Positions 20,609 to 33,006 of a stretch of 64,000 nt of DNA are shown piece after piece (the stretch's first letter is position 1; each line of letters begins with the position of its first letter). The position numbers were made by a program, and so were the translations under genes. The DNA lies in the NCBI RefSeq assembly GCF_026213295.1, contig NC_079427.1, positions 29,415,335-29,479,334 of the forward strand, written 5' to 3'. The DNA comes from Gadus chalcogrammus. Its lineage: Eukaryota; Chordata; Actinopteri; Gadiformes; Gadidae. The notes under the pieces are model-generated. The model was not told the origin of the DNA, did no database searches, and saw only the letters and a program-made list of their open reading frames with translations.

Positions 20609-21222
20609 TCAATGCGAATGCCCCCTTCCACCTCCGCCTCTTGGATGATTCACAGTCACTTCACGGGAAGGTGCGAACTGCCAGCTGGCCCTTCCATTGT
20701 CTTTGTCGATTCTTTTGGGAGAATCGTTGAACCAAGGATCCATGACGCCACAACGAAAGCAGGCCTGCCTCTGTGCTTCCCCACTTTCCTGTGGTTGTCC
20801 TTGCCGTCCGGCGCCTCCATGAACATTATATCAGCTTGGTCTCTCTGTCGCCTTGAATACGACCCCCCCGTAGGCCCAGTTTGACTTGGCGTGGTTCGCC
20901 AATGGGTGATGGGCCATTTCCAGAATGGCTGTATCGAGGGATTCCCCTCCCACTGCAGATGGGTCCGGGAGACATTCTGCTATGTCCTTAATGTCACTGG
21001 GTCTCCATGCACGGAAAACGTATGCCGGACTGCCTTAACCCCTGTTGCGCTGTTAGCGGCTGCCTCCTTTGCCGTGAGGTCTGGATAGAGGTTGAATGAT
21101 GGGGCGGCGGCCTGGGCGTTGTCGTCATACGGTGGAGGAGAAGGGGGATTCGCACGCGGTCCGCCGGTGCAGTCCAGGTCCGGGTCTACATCTCGGGTGA
21201 AATCGAGATTAAAAATACCTAC
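20609..21222 (-). pseudogene. Degenerate retroviral gag, ERV unit 1
   Basis: On the - strand a proline-rich part holds a PPPY late-domain motif (around 21125-21145) and 'LYPDL'. It runs into a stop, and a capsid-like part with 'WRPSDIKDIAECLPDP' follows in another frame; then comes a truncated nucleocapsid remnant with only the first half of a zinc knuckle (CFRCG) and an RG-rich tail. Frameshifts, a large capsid deletion and the missing His/Cys show it is not functional. Similar in order to gammaretrovirus-like gag; the assignment is inference. Confidence 0.6.
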
Positions 21223-22026
21223 ACTCTCTACGCTCTCTGTCCCTGGCTGATTTTTTTTTCTCTATCCTGGCCCCAACAACCGTTTAAGCTAAAACATTTA
21301 AGCCCAGTTTATACCAATATTTCACTATGTTTCTCCCGATTTATTATACATTTTTAGAGTTTGCACCAATATTTTAAACCCTCCAGAGCCGCTTCACCAT
21401 GCTTCTCCAACATCACCTTCGCAGGTCCCGTTATCTCCGTTTTTCCAGATTTGTTCCCCATATTTTAGATCCTTTTACACTAGTTATTATTTAACAAATT
21501 ATCTAATATCGCAGAAACCTCCTTGTTACTACACACATATACACATATTTATTAATGAATACCTATTATTATTATTTATATATATATATAACACCAACCG
21601 CGCTTCAACGGGTTTCCCTTTACCGTCCCTGACAGAACCTAGCTGCCCTTTCTGTTACCTATATAGCCATATATATTGACGGAAGCGAAACGGAGCTACC
21701 GCATGTTCCTATAACAGAGTTTCTTTGAACGAGGCCTAAGTTCAGATATAAGTTTACGTTTACCGAAACATTTATATACCGTTCCTGTAACAGATTTTAT
21801 TTTGAAGCTTTAACAGTATTGTGATCTCACCTGCTCGAATTCTTTTTTCCTTTGGATACCGTACTGAAGAACCACTAGTTTATCCCCACAGGCACCCTTT
21901 CCTCGACCTCTGGCCATAAAACAGTCTGGTTACAGTCACCTGGAGGCGAAGTAGAGCTTTGGGACTGAGAACGAATCCTCAGACCTGTATTGGAAGCTGA
22001 TATTTCGTAGAATCTTCAGGTTAGAT

Positions 22027-22044
22027 ATCCCGGACGAGCCCCCA
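22027..22044 (-). other. tRNA-Pro type primer binding site, unit 1
   Basis: Reads TGGGGGCTCGTCCGGGAT on the - strand, two bases from the LTR end. Confidence 0.85.
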
Positions 22045-22046
22045 AC

Positions 22047-22700
22047 TGTCGTGGCAATTTCTGTATCAGATATTGCGTCTAAGCAGATGAGATATTTAGA
22101 TGCAAAAAGCACACAATACTGTTGACAATTAGTGGTTATATATATTTGTAATAAAAGTACGAACAGAGATACATCACAACATGCATCAACAAACAACATA
22201 ACAGGCATACATTACAATAATCTGAGGCCTCAGATGGGAGCTCCTCTTTGCGTGTTACTTCATTCTCTGAAGGTACGCTCGGACAAGTCCCCTGAGTCTT
22301 CCAATCAATGAGTTTTTATTCACTTGGGTTGGCATCTGGAGGGGGTGGTCCCCCAATACTAAAAGTCTTTGTTCACCAGATTGTTATCTTTACAGTTGAA
22401 GCTCCCCCCCCCGAGGCTAAGGTGGGGTCGGCGGCCGTGTCATGTAACTCTCTGACTTTGTTTACGCTAGCCAGAGTGTCGAGGAAAAGGCCCATACTTC
22501 AAAGCATTGCTTGGGAGATGACACACGAAAAGATAGGAACAGGCAGGCAATAAAATGCATCACACGACTCTCGAACGTTCACACTTTAAATGACCCAAAA
22601 GGAGAGCAGAAGGCAGACACTATATAAAATTACACAGAATAGGAACAAAACTTAAATTCATATAGACCAAAACAATACAACATGTAGATTTTCCATCACA
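22047..22700 (-). repeat. ERV LTR 2
   Basis: 654 bp; identical in type to LTR 3, with a C9 run. Confidence 0.9.
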
Positions 22701-23006
22701 ATCCCCCCTTTGATTATTTATAATCACAAAATTATGCAACCTTTAGGATTAAAATGATCACTTATTCACAACATGCATATGTTCATAATCTACTATGTCC
22801 GACCATGGCCTCCAAGTACAGATATTTATACCACCGTTCGCTTTTACAGAAGGTAGCATAAAATCACCTAACATCACAATCCAGTCCTCTGTTTCCATAT
22901 ATTCAAAAGTCATAAAAACAGGAAAAAAAACAGGAAAAACAAAGAAACAAGGCTACCTTTTAAAAACATTTCTAAACAAAAATATTCTTATTTGATGTGT
23001 CCTTAA

Positions 23007-23436
23007 AGGCACCCAGTGCAACTCTATGTAAACATTCAATGAAAAATAAACATTCAATTTCTAGTCTTTTTTACACTTAGTAAGTTTCAATAACTCCATA
23101 CCATTACATATCGACATTCAAGGAGCAAAGATGAGACGTCGCTGTGTGGTGAGAACTGATAGAAAATCGTAAACAACAACAATCGCCGGTGGGGAGAAGC
23201 CATTTTTCCATTGACTGGAAAGCTGCTTTATTTATTGTAGGTTACAAAAAATAAAGAAAATGGCGGCATTGTTGTTGTTATCGATTTTCTATCAGTTCTC
23301 ACCACACAACGACGTCTCATCTTTGCTGCTTGAATGTCGGTATGTAATGGTATGGAGTTATTGAAACTTACTACGTGTAAAAAAGACTAGAAATTGAATG
23401 TTTATTTTTAAGCCTCGAAAGTTGCACTGGGTGCCT
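23007..23436. mobile_element. Foldback MITE with TTAA duplication, ERV unit 2
   Basis: Same element and position within the unit as 18059-18488; TTAA at 23003-23006. Confidence 0.8.
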
Positions 23437-24726
23437 TTAATGCTGCTTCCGTGATACAAACACATGAGTAGTTGGCAAGCACTTAATGTTTACTACTCTA
23501 AACATTAATTGTCAATCCAGTCAGTATCAATAACACACAGTATAACCCAACATTTTAACGGTATTCCTCTTCTCTTTCCCATTGTCCTTCATGATGTCTC
23601 TGAGGGACACTGCTCTTCTCTCCATCCGCCTGGACACGCCTCCACCTCTCTCTCTGCTTTCTGCCTCTCATTTACATCACGTGCTGTCCTTTGAAGTGCC
23701 TGTCCCCACGTCTCTCCCGTCTCTGAGACCCTCCTTTGTCTCAATGTTCAGGCCACTTCAATGTGGCTACACAGGCACCATGGAGGCCACCACTCTGGTG
23801 CTGTTGGTCCTGCTGGACTGTCTCCTTGTGTCGTCCAGCAGACCGTTCCGTAGCTCTTCAGGTGGGCCTCCCATGGTCTGTAACTTCATAAAGTCTGATG
23901 AAGAGGAGTCGTGACGTGGGGTATTTGCACTGTATTGGGCCACTGGTCGGGCTGAAAGCAGGAGGAGGAGGAGCGTTGTCCAGGTCCGGATCTATTTGAA
24001 CAAAACTCGATGCAGATGGGTTATCTTTCTCCCCACCCCTTTCCTTATCTTGTCTTGCCTTACGTTCTTATCTATCTCTTCTCCTTCCATAACACATACT
24101 TCTTCCAATCTCTCTCATACATTCATTAATTCACCTTGTTGCCATTTTGGCCATATAACATTAACAAAATATCATAATATTAAAAATCTGCATTTTCAAT
24201 ATTAGGCAATACACTTCTGTTGTCCCCGTCACGTTGTCAGTCGGGGGTCAGTCGGGGTTAGTCGGGGTTAGTCTGGGTCAGTTGGGGTCATGTCATGGCT
24301 GTGTGATATGGTTGACCATTAAATTGGTTGTGATAGATTGTAATAATCGAGTATCCACTGTCTACAATACACTGGAAAAAGCCTTCTGTTGAACCAATTA
24401 AAAAAAACAAGGGTAATGGTTCACATCTATATTACATAACTTGAGCCAATGACAAATATATAGCTTGCCTCAAACAATATTTCCTATGTTCATAAAAACA
24501 AAATAATACAACTTGGCACCAAGTATAATTCTATTCTTTGAATGAAGTTAATACATTTAAATCGTATGTTAAATCCTAAACAAAAAAATATTGATTCACT
24601 CCAACAATTGTTTCTCATTTAAGAAATATCTATCAGGATCAGAAATAATTTGTTTTATCAAACTTAAATTATTGTTTATAATCAAACAATTGTTTCTCAT
24701 TTAAACATGAACTTTTTTTTGTATAC

Positions 24727-24924
24727 ATCATCATCATCATTTTTTCCCACTCGGCGCTCGCCGCTTCATGGCCTTGGGGCGCTTCTGCTGGAGAGTTGGA
24801 AATCTCTGTTCCAGCATCAGCAGTGTCAAAGACACCTCGATACTCGGCTTGGTGAAGCCGAGGATCGAACCAACAACCTTCAGGTTACCAGCCAACCCGC
24901 TCTACCACCTGAGCTACTGCCGCC
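24727..24924 (-). mobile_element. tRNA-derived SINE, ERV unit 2
   Basis: Same as in unit 1 except for one extra triplet in the tail. Confidence 0.75.
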
Positions 24925-25560
24925 ACACAATATACAATATATATTAACAATGTAAATGGCAGAGTTAGACCTACTCCAGACCTCCCTCCAGACACAGACA
25001 GACTGTCCTAGCTCACAGAACCAGTGAGTCATCGTCACTCTGGTCAAGGCTAGTGCTTTCACCTCAAAAAGTCGCCAAAAGTCACCAATAGCAGCTGAAA
25101 AAGAAGCTAGAATCTGTTTTAGGAAGAAAACAAAAAAAAATGATTTGGATTGAATGACAAAATTATTAATCAGTTGAATACACAACCTTAAAATTTTACA
25201 TTTGTCAAAATGGATATTTCTTAATTGAGCTCCTAATTAAAAATATCTATATTTCACAGTATTTTGAAATAAAAAAGAAGTTATTTTAAAAATAAAACAA
25301 AAAATGTTTATTTGAATTGAATTACAAAATAATATTCAGATGAAGTACGGCTTAAAACCCTTTTTCCAGTGTAGCCCGTTGTTTAAAATAACCACATCTA
25401 ATATTAAATTTAGCTGATTAGCTCGCGTAAGGCTGGTGAGAACCATACAACAATCATTTGGATGTGGTGCTTGCGTGCGTTGTGACGTTGAGACCATTTT
25501 GCGTGTTTGTTTCATGGTGTTCATACCGCCTCCTTGGACCTGTCCTGCTCCTGCGTCCCG

Positions 25561-26174
25561 TCAATGCGAATGCCCCCTTCCACCTCCGCCTCTTGGATGA
25601 TTCACAGTCACTTCACGGGAAGGTGCGAACTGCCAGCTGGCCCTTCCATTGTCTTTGTCGATTCTTTTGGGAGAATCGTTGAACCAAGGATCCATGACGC
25701 CACAACGAAAGCAGGCCTGCCTCTGTGCTTCCCCACTTTCCTGTGGTTGTCCTTGCCGTCCGGCGCCTCCATGAACATTATATCAGCTTGGTCTCTCTGT
25801 CGCCTTGAATACGACCCCCCCGTAGGCCCAGTTTGACTTGGCGTGGTTCGCCAATGGGTGATGGGCCATTTCCAGAATGGCTGTATCGAGGGATTCCCCT
25901 CCCACTGCAGATGGGTCCGGGAGACATTCTGCTATGTCCTTAATGTCACTGGGTCTCCATGCACGGAAAACGTATGCCGGACTGCCTTAACCCCTGTTGC
26001 GCTGTTAGCGGCTGCCTCCTTTGCCGTGAGGTCTGGATAGAGGTTGAATGATGGGGCGGCGGCCTGGGCGTTGTCGTCATACGGTGGAGGTGAAGGGGGA
26101 TTCGCACGCGGTCCGCCGGTGCAGTCCAGGTCCGGGTCTACATCTCGGGTGAAATCGAGATTAAAAATACCTAC
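25561..26174 (-). pseudogene. Degenerate retroviral gag, ERV unit 2
   Basis: Same breaks as in unit 1. A single A/T change near 26092 is silent in the PPPY region. Confidence 0.6.
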
Positions 26175-26980
26175 ACTCTCTACGCTCTCTGTCCCTGGCT
26201 GATTTTTTTTTCTCTATCCTGGCCCCAACAACCGTTTAAGCTAAAACATTTAAGCCCAGTTTATACCAATATTTCACTATGTTTCTCCCGATTTATTATA
26301 CATTTTTAGAGTTTGCACCAATATTTTAAACCCTCCAGAGCCGCTTCACCATGCTTCTCCAACATCACCTTCGCAGGTCCCGTTATCTCCGTTTTTCCAG
26401 ATTTGTTCCCCATATTTTAGATCCTTTTACACTAGTTATTATTTAACAAATTATCTAATATCGCAGAAACCTCCTTGTTACTACACACATATACACATAT
26501 TTATTAATGAATACCTATTATTATTATTTATATATATATATAACACCAACAGCGCTTCAACGGGTTTCCCTTTACCGTCCCTGACAGAACCTAGCTGCCC
26601 TTTCTGTTACCTATATAGCCATATATATATTGACGGAAGCGAAACGGAGCTACCGCATGTTCCTATAACAGAGTTTCTTTGAACGAGGCCTAAGTTCAGA
26701 TATAAGTTTACGTTTACCGAAACATTTATATACCGTTCCTGTAACAGATTTTATTTTGAAGCTTTAACAGTATTGTGATCTCACCTGCTCGAATTCTTTT
26801 TTCCTTTGGATACCGTACTGAAGAACCACTAGTTTATCCCCACAGGCACCCTTTCCTCGACCTCTGGCCATAAAACAGTCTGGTTACAGTCACCTGGAGG
26901 CGAAGTAGAGCTTTGGGACTGAGAACGAATCCTCAGACCTGTATTGGAAGCTGATATTTCGTAGAATCTTCAGGTTAGAT

Positions 26981-26998
26981 ATCCCGGACGAGCCCCCA
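26981..26998 (-). other. tRNA-Pro type primer binding site, unit 2
   Basis: Same 18-bp site, two bases from LTR 3. Confidence 0.85.
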
Positions 26999-27000
26999 AC

Positions 27001-27654
27001 TGTCGTGGCAATTTCTGTATCAGATATTGCGTCTAAGCAGATGAGATATTTAGATGCAAAAAGCACACAATACTGTTGACAATTAGTGGTTATATATATT
27101 TGTAATAAAAGTACGAACAGAGATACATCACAACATGCATCAACAAACAACATAACAGGCATACATTACAATAATCTGAGGCCTCAGATGGGAGCTCCTC
27201 TTTGCGTGTTACTTCATTCTCTGAAGGTACGCTCGGACAAGTCCCCTGAGTCTTCCAATCAATGAGTTTTTATTCACTTGGGTTGGCATCTGGAGGGGGT
27301 GGTCCCCCAATACTAAAAGTCTTTGTTCACCAGATTGTTATCTTTACAGTTGAAGCTCCCCCCCCCGAGGCTAAGGTGGGGTCGGCGGCCGTGTCATGTA
27401 ACTCTCTGACTTTGTTTACGCTAGCCAGAGTGTCGAGGAAAAGGCCCATACTTCAAAGCATTGCTTGGGAGATGACACACGAAAAGATAGGAACAGGCAG
27501 GCAATAAAATGCATCACACGACTCTCGAACGTTCACACTTTAAATGACCCAAAAGGAGAGCAGAAGGCAGACACTATATAAAATTACACAGAATAGGAAC
27601 AAAACTTAAATTCATATAGACCAAAACAATACAACATGTAGATTTTCCATCACA
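27001..27654 (-). repeat. ERV LTR 3
   Basis: 654 bp, C9 run like LTR 2. Confidence 0.9.
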
Positions 27655-27960
27655 ATCCCCCCTTTGATTATTTATAATCACAAAATTATGCAACCTTTAG
27701 GATTAAAATGATCACTTATTCACAACATGCATATGTTCATAATCTACTATGTCCGACCATGGCCTCCAAGTACAGATATTTATACCACCGTTCGCTTTTA
27801 CAGAAGGTAGCATAAAATCACCTAACATCACAATCCAGTCCTCTGTTTCCATATATTCAAAAGTCATAAAAACAGGAAAAAAAACAGGAAAAACAAAGAA
27901 ACAAGGCTACCTTTTAAAAACATTTCTAAACAAAAATATTCTTATTTGATGTGTCCTTAA

Positions 27961-28390
27961 AGGCACCCAGTGCAACTCTATGTAAACATTCAATGAAAAA
28001 TAAACATTCAATTTCTAGTCTTTTTTACACTTAGTAAGTTTCAATAACTCCATACCATTACATATCGACATTCAAGGAGCAAAGATGAGACGTCGCTGTG
28101 TGGTGAGAACTGATAGAAAATCGTAAACAACAACAATCGCCGGTGGGGAGAAGCCATTTTTCCATTGACTGGAAAGCTGCTTTATTTATTGTAGGTTACA
28201 AAAAATAAAGAAAATGGCGGCATTGTTGTTGTTATCGATTTTCTATCAGTTCTCACCACACAACGACGTCTCATCTTTGCTGCTTGAATGTCGGTATGTA
28301 ATGGTATGGAGTTATTGAAACTTACTACGTGTAAAAAAGACTAGAAATTGAATGTTTATTTTTAAGCCTCGAAAGTTGCACTGGGTGCCT
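27961..28390. mobile_element. Foldback MITE with TTAA duplication, ERV unit 3
   Basis: Same element and position within the unit as in units 1 and 2. Confidence 0.8.
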
Positions 28391-29680
28391 TTAATGCTGC
28401 TTCCGTGATACAAACACATGAGTAGTTGGCAAGCACTTAATGTTTACTACTCTAAACATTAATTGTCAATCCAGTCAGTATCAATAACACACAGTATAAC
28501 CCAACATTTTAACGGTATTCCTCTTCTCTTTCCCATTGTCCTTCATGATGTCTCTGAGGGACACTGCTCTTCTCTCCATCCGCCTGGACACGCCTCCACC
28601 TCTCTCTCTGCTTTCTGCCTCTCATTTACATCACGTGCTGTCCTTTGAAGTGCCTGTCCCCACGTCTCTCCCGTCTCTGAGACCCTCCTTTGTCTCAATG
28701 TTCAGGCCACTTCAATGTGGCTACACAGGCACCATGGAGGCCACCACTCTGGTGCTGTTGGTCCTGCTGGACTGTCTCCTTGTGTCGTCCAGCAGACCGT
28801 TCCGTAGCTCTTCAGGTGGGCCTCCCATGGTCTGTAACTTCATAAAGTCTGATGAAGAGGAGTCGTGACGTGGGGTATTTGCACTGTATTGGGCCACTGG
28901 TCGGGCTGAAAGCAGGAGGAGGAGGAGCGTTGTCCAGGTCCGGATCTATTTGAACAAAACTCGATGCAGATGGGTTATCTTTCTCCCCACCCCTTTCCTT
29001 ATCTTGTCTTGCCTTACGTTCTTATCTATCTCTTCTCCTTCCATAACACATACTTCTTCCAATCTCTCTCATACATTCATTAATTCACCTTGTTGCCATT
29101 TTGGCCATATAACATTAACAAAATATCATAATATTAAAAATCTGCATTTTCAATATTAGGCAATACACTTCTGTTGTCCCCGTCACGTTGTCAGTCGGGG
29201 GTCAGTCGGGGTTAGTCGGGGTTAGTCTGGGTCAGTTGGGGTCATGTCATGGCTGTGTGATATGGTTGACCATTAAATTGGTTGTGATAGATTGTAATAA
29301 TCGAGTATCCACTGTCTACAATACACTGGAAAAAGCCTTCTGTTGAACCAATTAAAAAAAACAAGGGTAATGGTTCACATCTATATTACATAACTTGAGC
29401 CAATGACAAATATATAGCTTGCCTCAAACAATATTTCCTATGTTCATAAAAACAAAATAATACAACTTGGCACCAAGTATAATTCTATTCTTTGAATGAA
29501 GTTAATACATTTAAATCGTATGTTAAATCCTAAACAAAAAAATATTGATTCACTCCAACAATTGTTTCTCATTTAAGAAATATCTATCAGGATCAGAAAT
29601 AATTTGTTTTATCAAACTTAAATTATTGTTTATAATCAAACAATTGTTTCTCATTTAAACATGAACTTTTTTTTGTATAC

Positions 29681-29878
29681 ATCATCATCATCATTTTTTC
29701 CCACTCGGCGCTCGCCGCTTCATGGCCTTGGGGCGCTTCTGCTGGAGAGTTGGAAATCTCTGTTCCAGCATCAGCAGTGTCAAAGACACCTCGATACTCG
29801 GCTTGGTGAAGCCGAGGATCGAACCAACAACCTTCAGGTTACCAGCCAACCCGCTCTACCACCTGAGCTACTGCCGCC
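29681..29878 (-). mobile_element. tRNA-derived SINE, ERV unit 3
   Basis: Same as unit 2. Confidence 0.75.
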
Positions 29879-30514
29879 ACACAATATACAATATATATTA
29901 ACAATGTAAATGGCAGAGTTAGACCTACTCCAGACCTCCCTCCAGACACAGACAGACTGTCCTAGCTCACAGAACCAGTGAGTCATCGTCACTCTGGTCA
30001 AGGCTAGTGCTTTCACCTCAAAAAGTCGGCAAAAGTCACCAATAGCAGCTGAAAAAGAAGCTAGAATCTGTTTTAGGAAGAAAACAAAAAAAAATGATTT
30101 GGATTGAATGACAAAATTATTAATCAGTTGAATACACAACCTTAAAATTTTACATTTGTCAAAATGGATATTTCTTAATTGAGCTCCTAATTAAAAATAT
30201 CTATATTTCACAGTATTTTGAAATAAAAAAGAAGTTATTTTAAAAATAAAACAAAAAATGTTTATTTGAATTGAATTACAAAATAATATTCAGATGAAGT
30301 ACGGCTTAAAACCCTTTTTCCAGTGTAGCCCGTTGTTTAAAATAACCACATCTAATATTAAATTTAGCTGATTAGCTCGCGTAAGGCTGGTGAGAACCAT
30401 ACAACAATCATTTGGATGTGGTGCTTGCGTGCGTTGTGACGTTGAGACCATTTTGCGTGTTTGTTTCATGGTGTTCATACCGCCTCCTTGGACCTGTCCT
30501 GCTCCTGCGTCCCG

Positions 30515-31128
30515 TCAATGCGAATGCCCCCTTCCACCTCCGCCTCTTGGATGATTCACAGTCACTTCACGGGAAGGTGCGAACTGCCAGCTGGCCCTTC
30601 CATTGTCTTTGTCGATTCTTTTGGGAGAATCGTTGAACCAAGGATCCATGACGCCACAACGAAAGCAGGCCTGCCTCTGTGCTTCCCCACTTTCCTGTGG
30701 TTGTCCTTGCCGTCCGGCGCCTCCATGAACATTATATCAGCTTGGTCTCTCTGTCGCCTTGAATACGACCCCCCCGTAGGCCCAGTTTGACTTGGCGTGG
30801 TTCGCCAATGGGTGATGGGCCATTTCCAGAATGGCTGTATCGAGGGATTCCCCTCCCACTGCAGATGGGTCCGGGAGACATTCTGCTATGTCCTTAATGT
30901 CACTGGGTCTCCATGCACGGAAAACGTATGCCGGACTGCCTTAACCCCTGTTGCGCTGTTAGCGGCTGCCTCCTTTGCCGTGAGGTCTGGATAGAGGTTG
31001 AATGATGGGGCGGCGGCCTGGGCGTTGTCGTCATACGGTGGAGGTGAAGGGGGATTCGCACGCGGTCCGCCGGTGCAGTCCAGGTCCGGGTCTACATCTC
31101 GGGTGAAATCGAGATTAAAAATACCTAC
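30515..31128 (-). pseudogene. Degenerate retroviral gag, ERV unit 3
   Basis: Same breaks as in units 1 and 2. Confidence 0.6.
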
Positions 31129-31934
31129 ACTCTCTACGCTCTCTGTCCCTGGCTGATTTTTTTTTCTCTATCCTGGCCCCAACAACCGTTTAAGCTAAAA
31201 CATTTAAGCCCAGTTTATACCAATATTTCACTATGTTTCTCCCGATTTATTATACATTTTTAGAGTTTGCACCAATATTTTAAACCCTCCAGAGCCGCTT
31301 CACCATGCTTCTCCAACATCACCTTCGCAGGTCCCGTTATCTCCGTTTTTCCAGATTTGTTCCCCATATTTTAGATCCTTTTACACTAGTTATTATTTAA
31401 CAAATTATCTAATATCGCAGAAACCTCCTTGTTACTACACACATATACACATATTTATTAATGAATACCTATTATTATTATTTATATATATATATAACAC
31501 CAACAGCGCTTCAACGGGTTTCCCTTTACCGTCCCTGACAGAACCTAGCTGCCCTTTCTGTTACCTATATAGCCATATATATATTGACGGAAGCGAAACG
31601 GAGCTACCGCATGTTCCTATAACAGAGTTTCTTTGAACGAGGCCTAAGTTCAGATATAAGTTTACGTTTACCGAAACATTTATATACCGTTCCTGTAACA
31701 GATTTTATTTTGAAGCTTTAACAGTATTGTGATCTCACCTGCTCGAATTCTTTTTTCCTTTGGATACCGTACTGAAGAACCACTAGTTTATCCCCACAGG
31801 CACCCTTTCCTCGACCTCTGGCCATAAAACAGTCTGGTTACAGTCACCTGGAGGCGAAGTAGAGCTTTGGGACTGAGAACGAATCCTCAGACCTGTATTG
31901 GAAGCTGATATTTCGTAGAATCTTCAGGTTAGAT

Positions 31935-31952
31935 ATCCCGGACGAGCCCCCA
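31935..31952 (-). other. tRNA-Pro type primer binding site, unit 3
   Basis: Same 18-bp site, two bases from LTR 4. Confidence 0.85.
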
Positions 31953-31954
31953 AC

Positions 31955-32609
31955 TGTCGTGGCAATTTCTGTATCAGATATTGCGTCTAAGCAGATGAGA
32001 TATTTAGATGCAAAAAGCACACAATACTGTTGACAATTAGTGGTTATATATATTTGTAATAAAAGTACGAACAGAGATACATCACAACATGCATCAACAA
32101 ACAACATAACAGGCATACATTACAATAATCTGAGGCCTCAGATGGGAGCTCCTCTTTGCGTGTTACTTCATTCTCTGAAGGTACGCTCGGACAAGTCCCC
32201 TGAGTCTTCCAATCAATGAGTTTTTATTCACTTGGGTTGGCATCTGGAGGGGGTGGTCCCCCAATACTAAAAGTCTTTGTTCACCAGATTGTTATCTTTA
32301 CAGTTGAAGCTCCCCCCCCCCGAGGCTAAGGTGGGGTCGGCGGCCGTGTCATGTAACTCTCTGACTTTGTTTACGCTAGCCAGAGTGTCGAGGAAAAGGC
32401 CCATACTTCAAAGCATTGCTTGGGAGATGACACACGAAAAGATAGGAACAGGCAGGCAATAAAATGCATCACACGACTCTCGAACGTTCACACTTTAAAT
32501 GACCCAAAAGGAGAGCAGAAGGCAGACACTATATAAAATTACACAGAATAGGAACAAAACTTAAATTCATATAGACCAAAACAATACAACATGTAGATTT
32601 TCCATCACA
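31955..32609 (-). repeat. ERV LTR 4 (5' LTR of the array)
   Basis: 655 bp with a C10 run as in LTR 1, but with the substitutions of LTR 2/3. It has no purine tract on its right: single-copy sequence (ACAGGCGGATG) follows. Confidence 0.9.
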
Positions 32610-33006
32610 ACAGGCGGATGTGAGAGCTTTGGCGCTGTGGGACCAATGAAATAGTGTAGGGCAAGGGGAGTGTTAAGCCCACAAGCACAGACGATTTACT
32701 AAAGAACATGTGTGATTTACTTAAAACATAACTTATTATTATTATATATTATTATAAAACAATGCACTCCCATGTCAGCTCACAGGCTTACTACAAGCAG
32801 GCCTTATAACAGACCAGACAATTATTGGAGTAAAATGTATTCATGTATTTACAAGGTAGGCCTATTTATTAAAAATTAGTGTCTGTGAATATTAATATGA
32901 AGATTCCTTTCTTGGGCCCCAAAACGGGTATATATAATGGAATATTTCAGTCTGTCTCAATTAGTTTTTCTTAAACATGGGCCCAGGATTTCTGGGCTGG
33001 CAGATA
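32610..33006. other. Spacer between ERV array and transposon nest
   Basis: AT-rich, no gene or repeat structure recognised. Confidence 0.5.

Larger units (their letters stand above)
17753..22046 (-). mobile_element. ERV internal region, unit 1
   Basis: 4294 bp. From left to right: purine tract complement, TTAA-flanked MITE (18059-18488), GC-rich segment 18600-19030, short GTCAGTCGGGGT tandem (about 19285-19345), SINE (19779-19973), gag relic (20609-21222), leader and primer site (22027-22044). Frames on either strand stay below about 115 codons. Confidence 0.85.
22701..27000 (-). mobile_element. ERV internal region, unit 2
   Basis: 4300 bp, same content as unit 1. Relative to unit 1 it has one more CAT triplet in the SINE tail, one more A in an A run near 25300 and one more AT pair near 26620, which accounts for the 6-bp length difference. 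Confidence 0.88.
27655..31954 (-). mobile_element. ERV internal region, unit 3
   Basis: 4300 bp, almost identical to unit 2. One private change seen is TCGGC in place of TCGCC near 30027. Confidence 0.88.
17098..32609 (-). mobile_element. Tandem ERV-like array: four LTRs, three internal regions
   Basis: Four nearly identical LTRs (654-655 bp) alternate with three internal regions of 4294, 4300 and 4300 bp; unit spacing is 4949, 4954 and 4954 bp. The element runs on the - strand: next to the left LTR the minus strand carries a purine tract (AAAGGGGGGAT), and next to each right LTR it carries TGGGGGCTCGTCCGGGAT, the tRNA-Pro primer site seen in gammaretrovirus-like elements. LTRs start TGTGATGG and end CCACGACA in that orientation. 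No pol or env is recognised; only a broken gag remains. Units 2 and 3 share variants absent from unit 1. No clear target duplication flanks the array. Confidence 0.9.

Noticed and set aside
17098..32609. Pure assembly artefact
   Set aside because: Kept as a caution, but unit-specific indels and substitutions that fit a simple history make exact assembler duplication unlikely.
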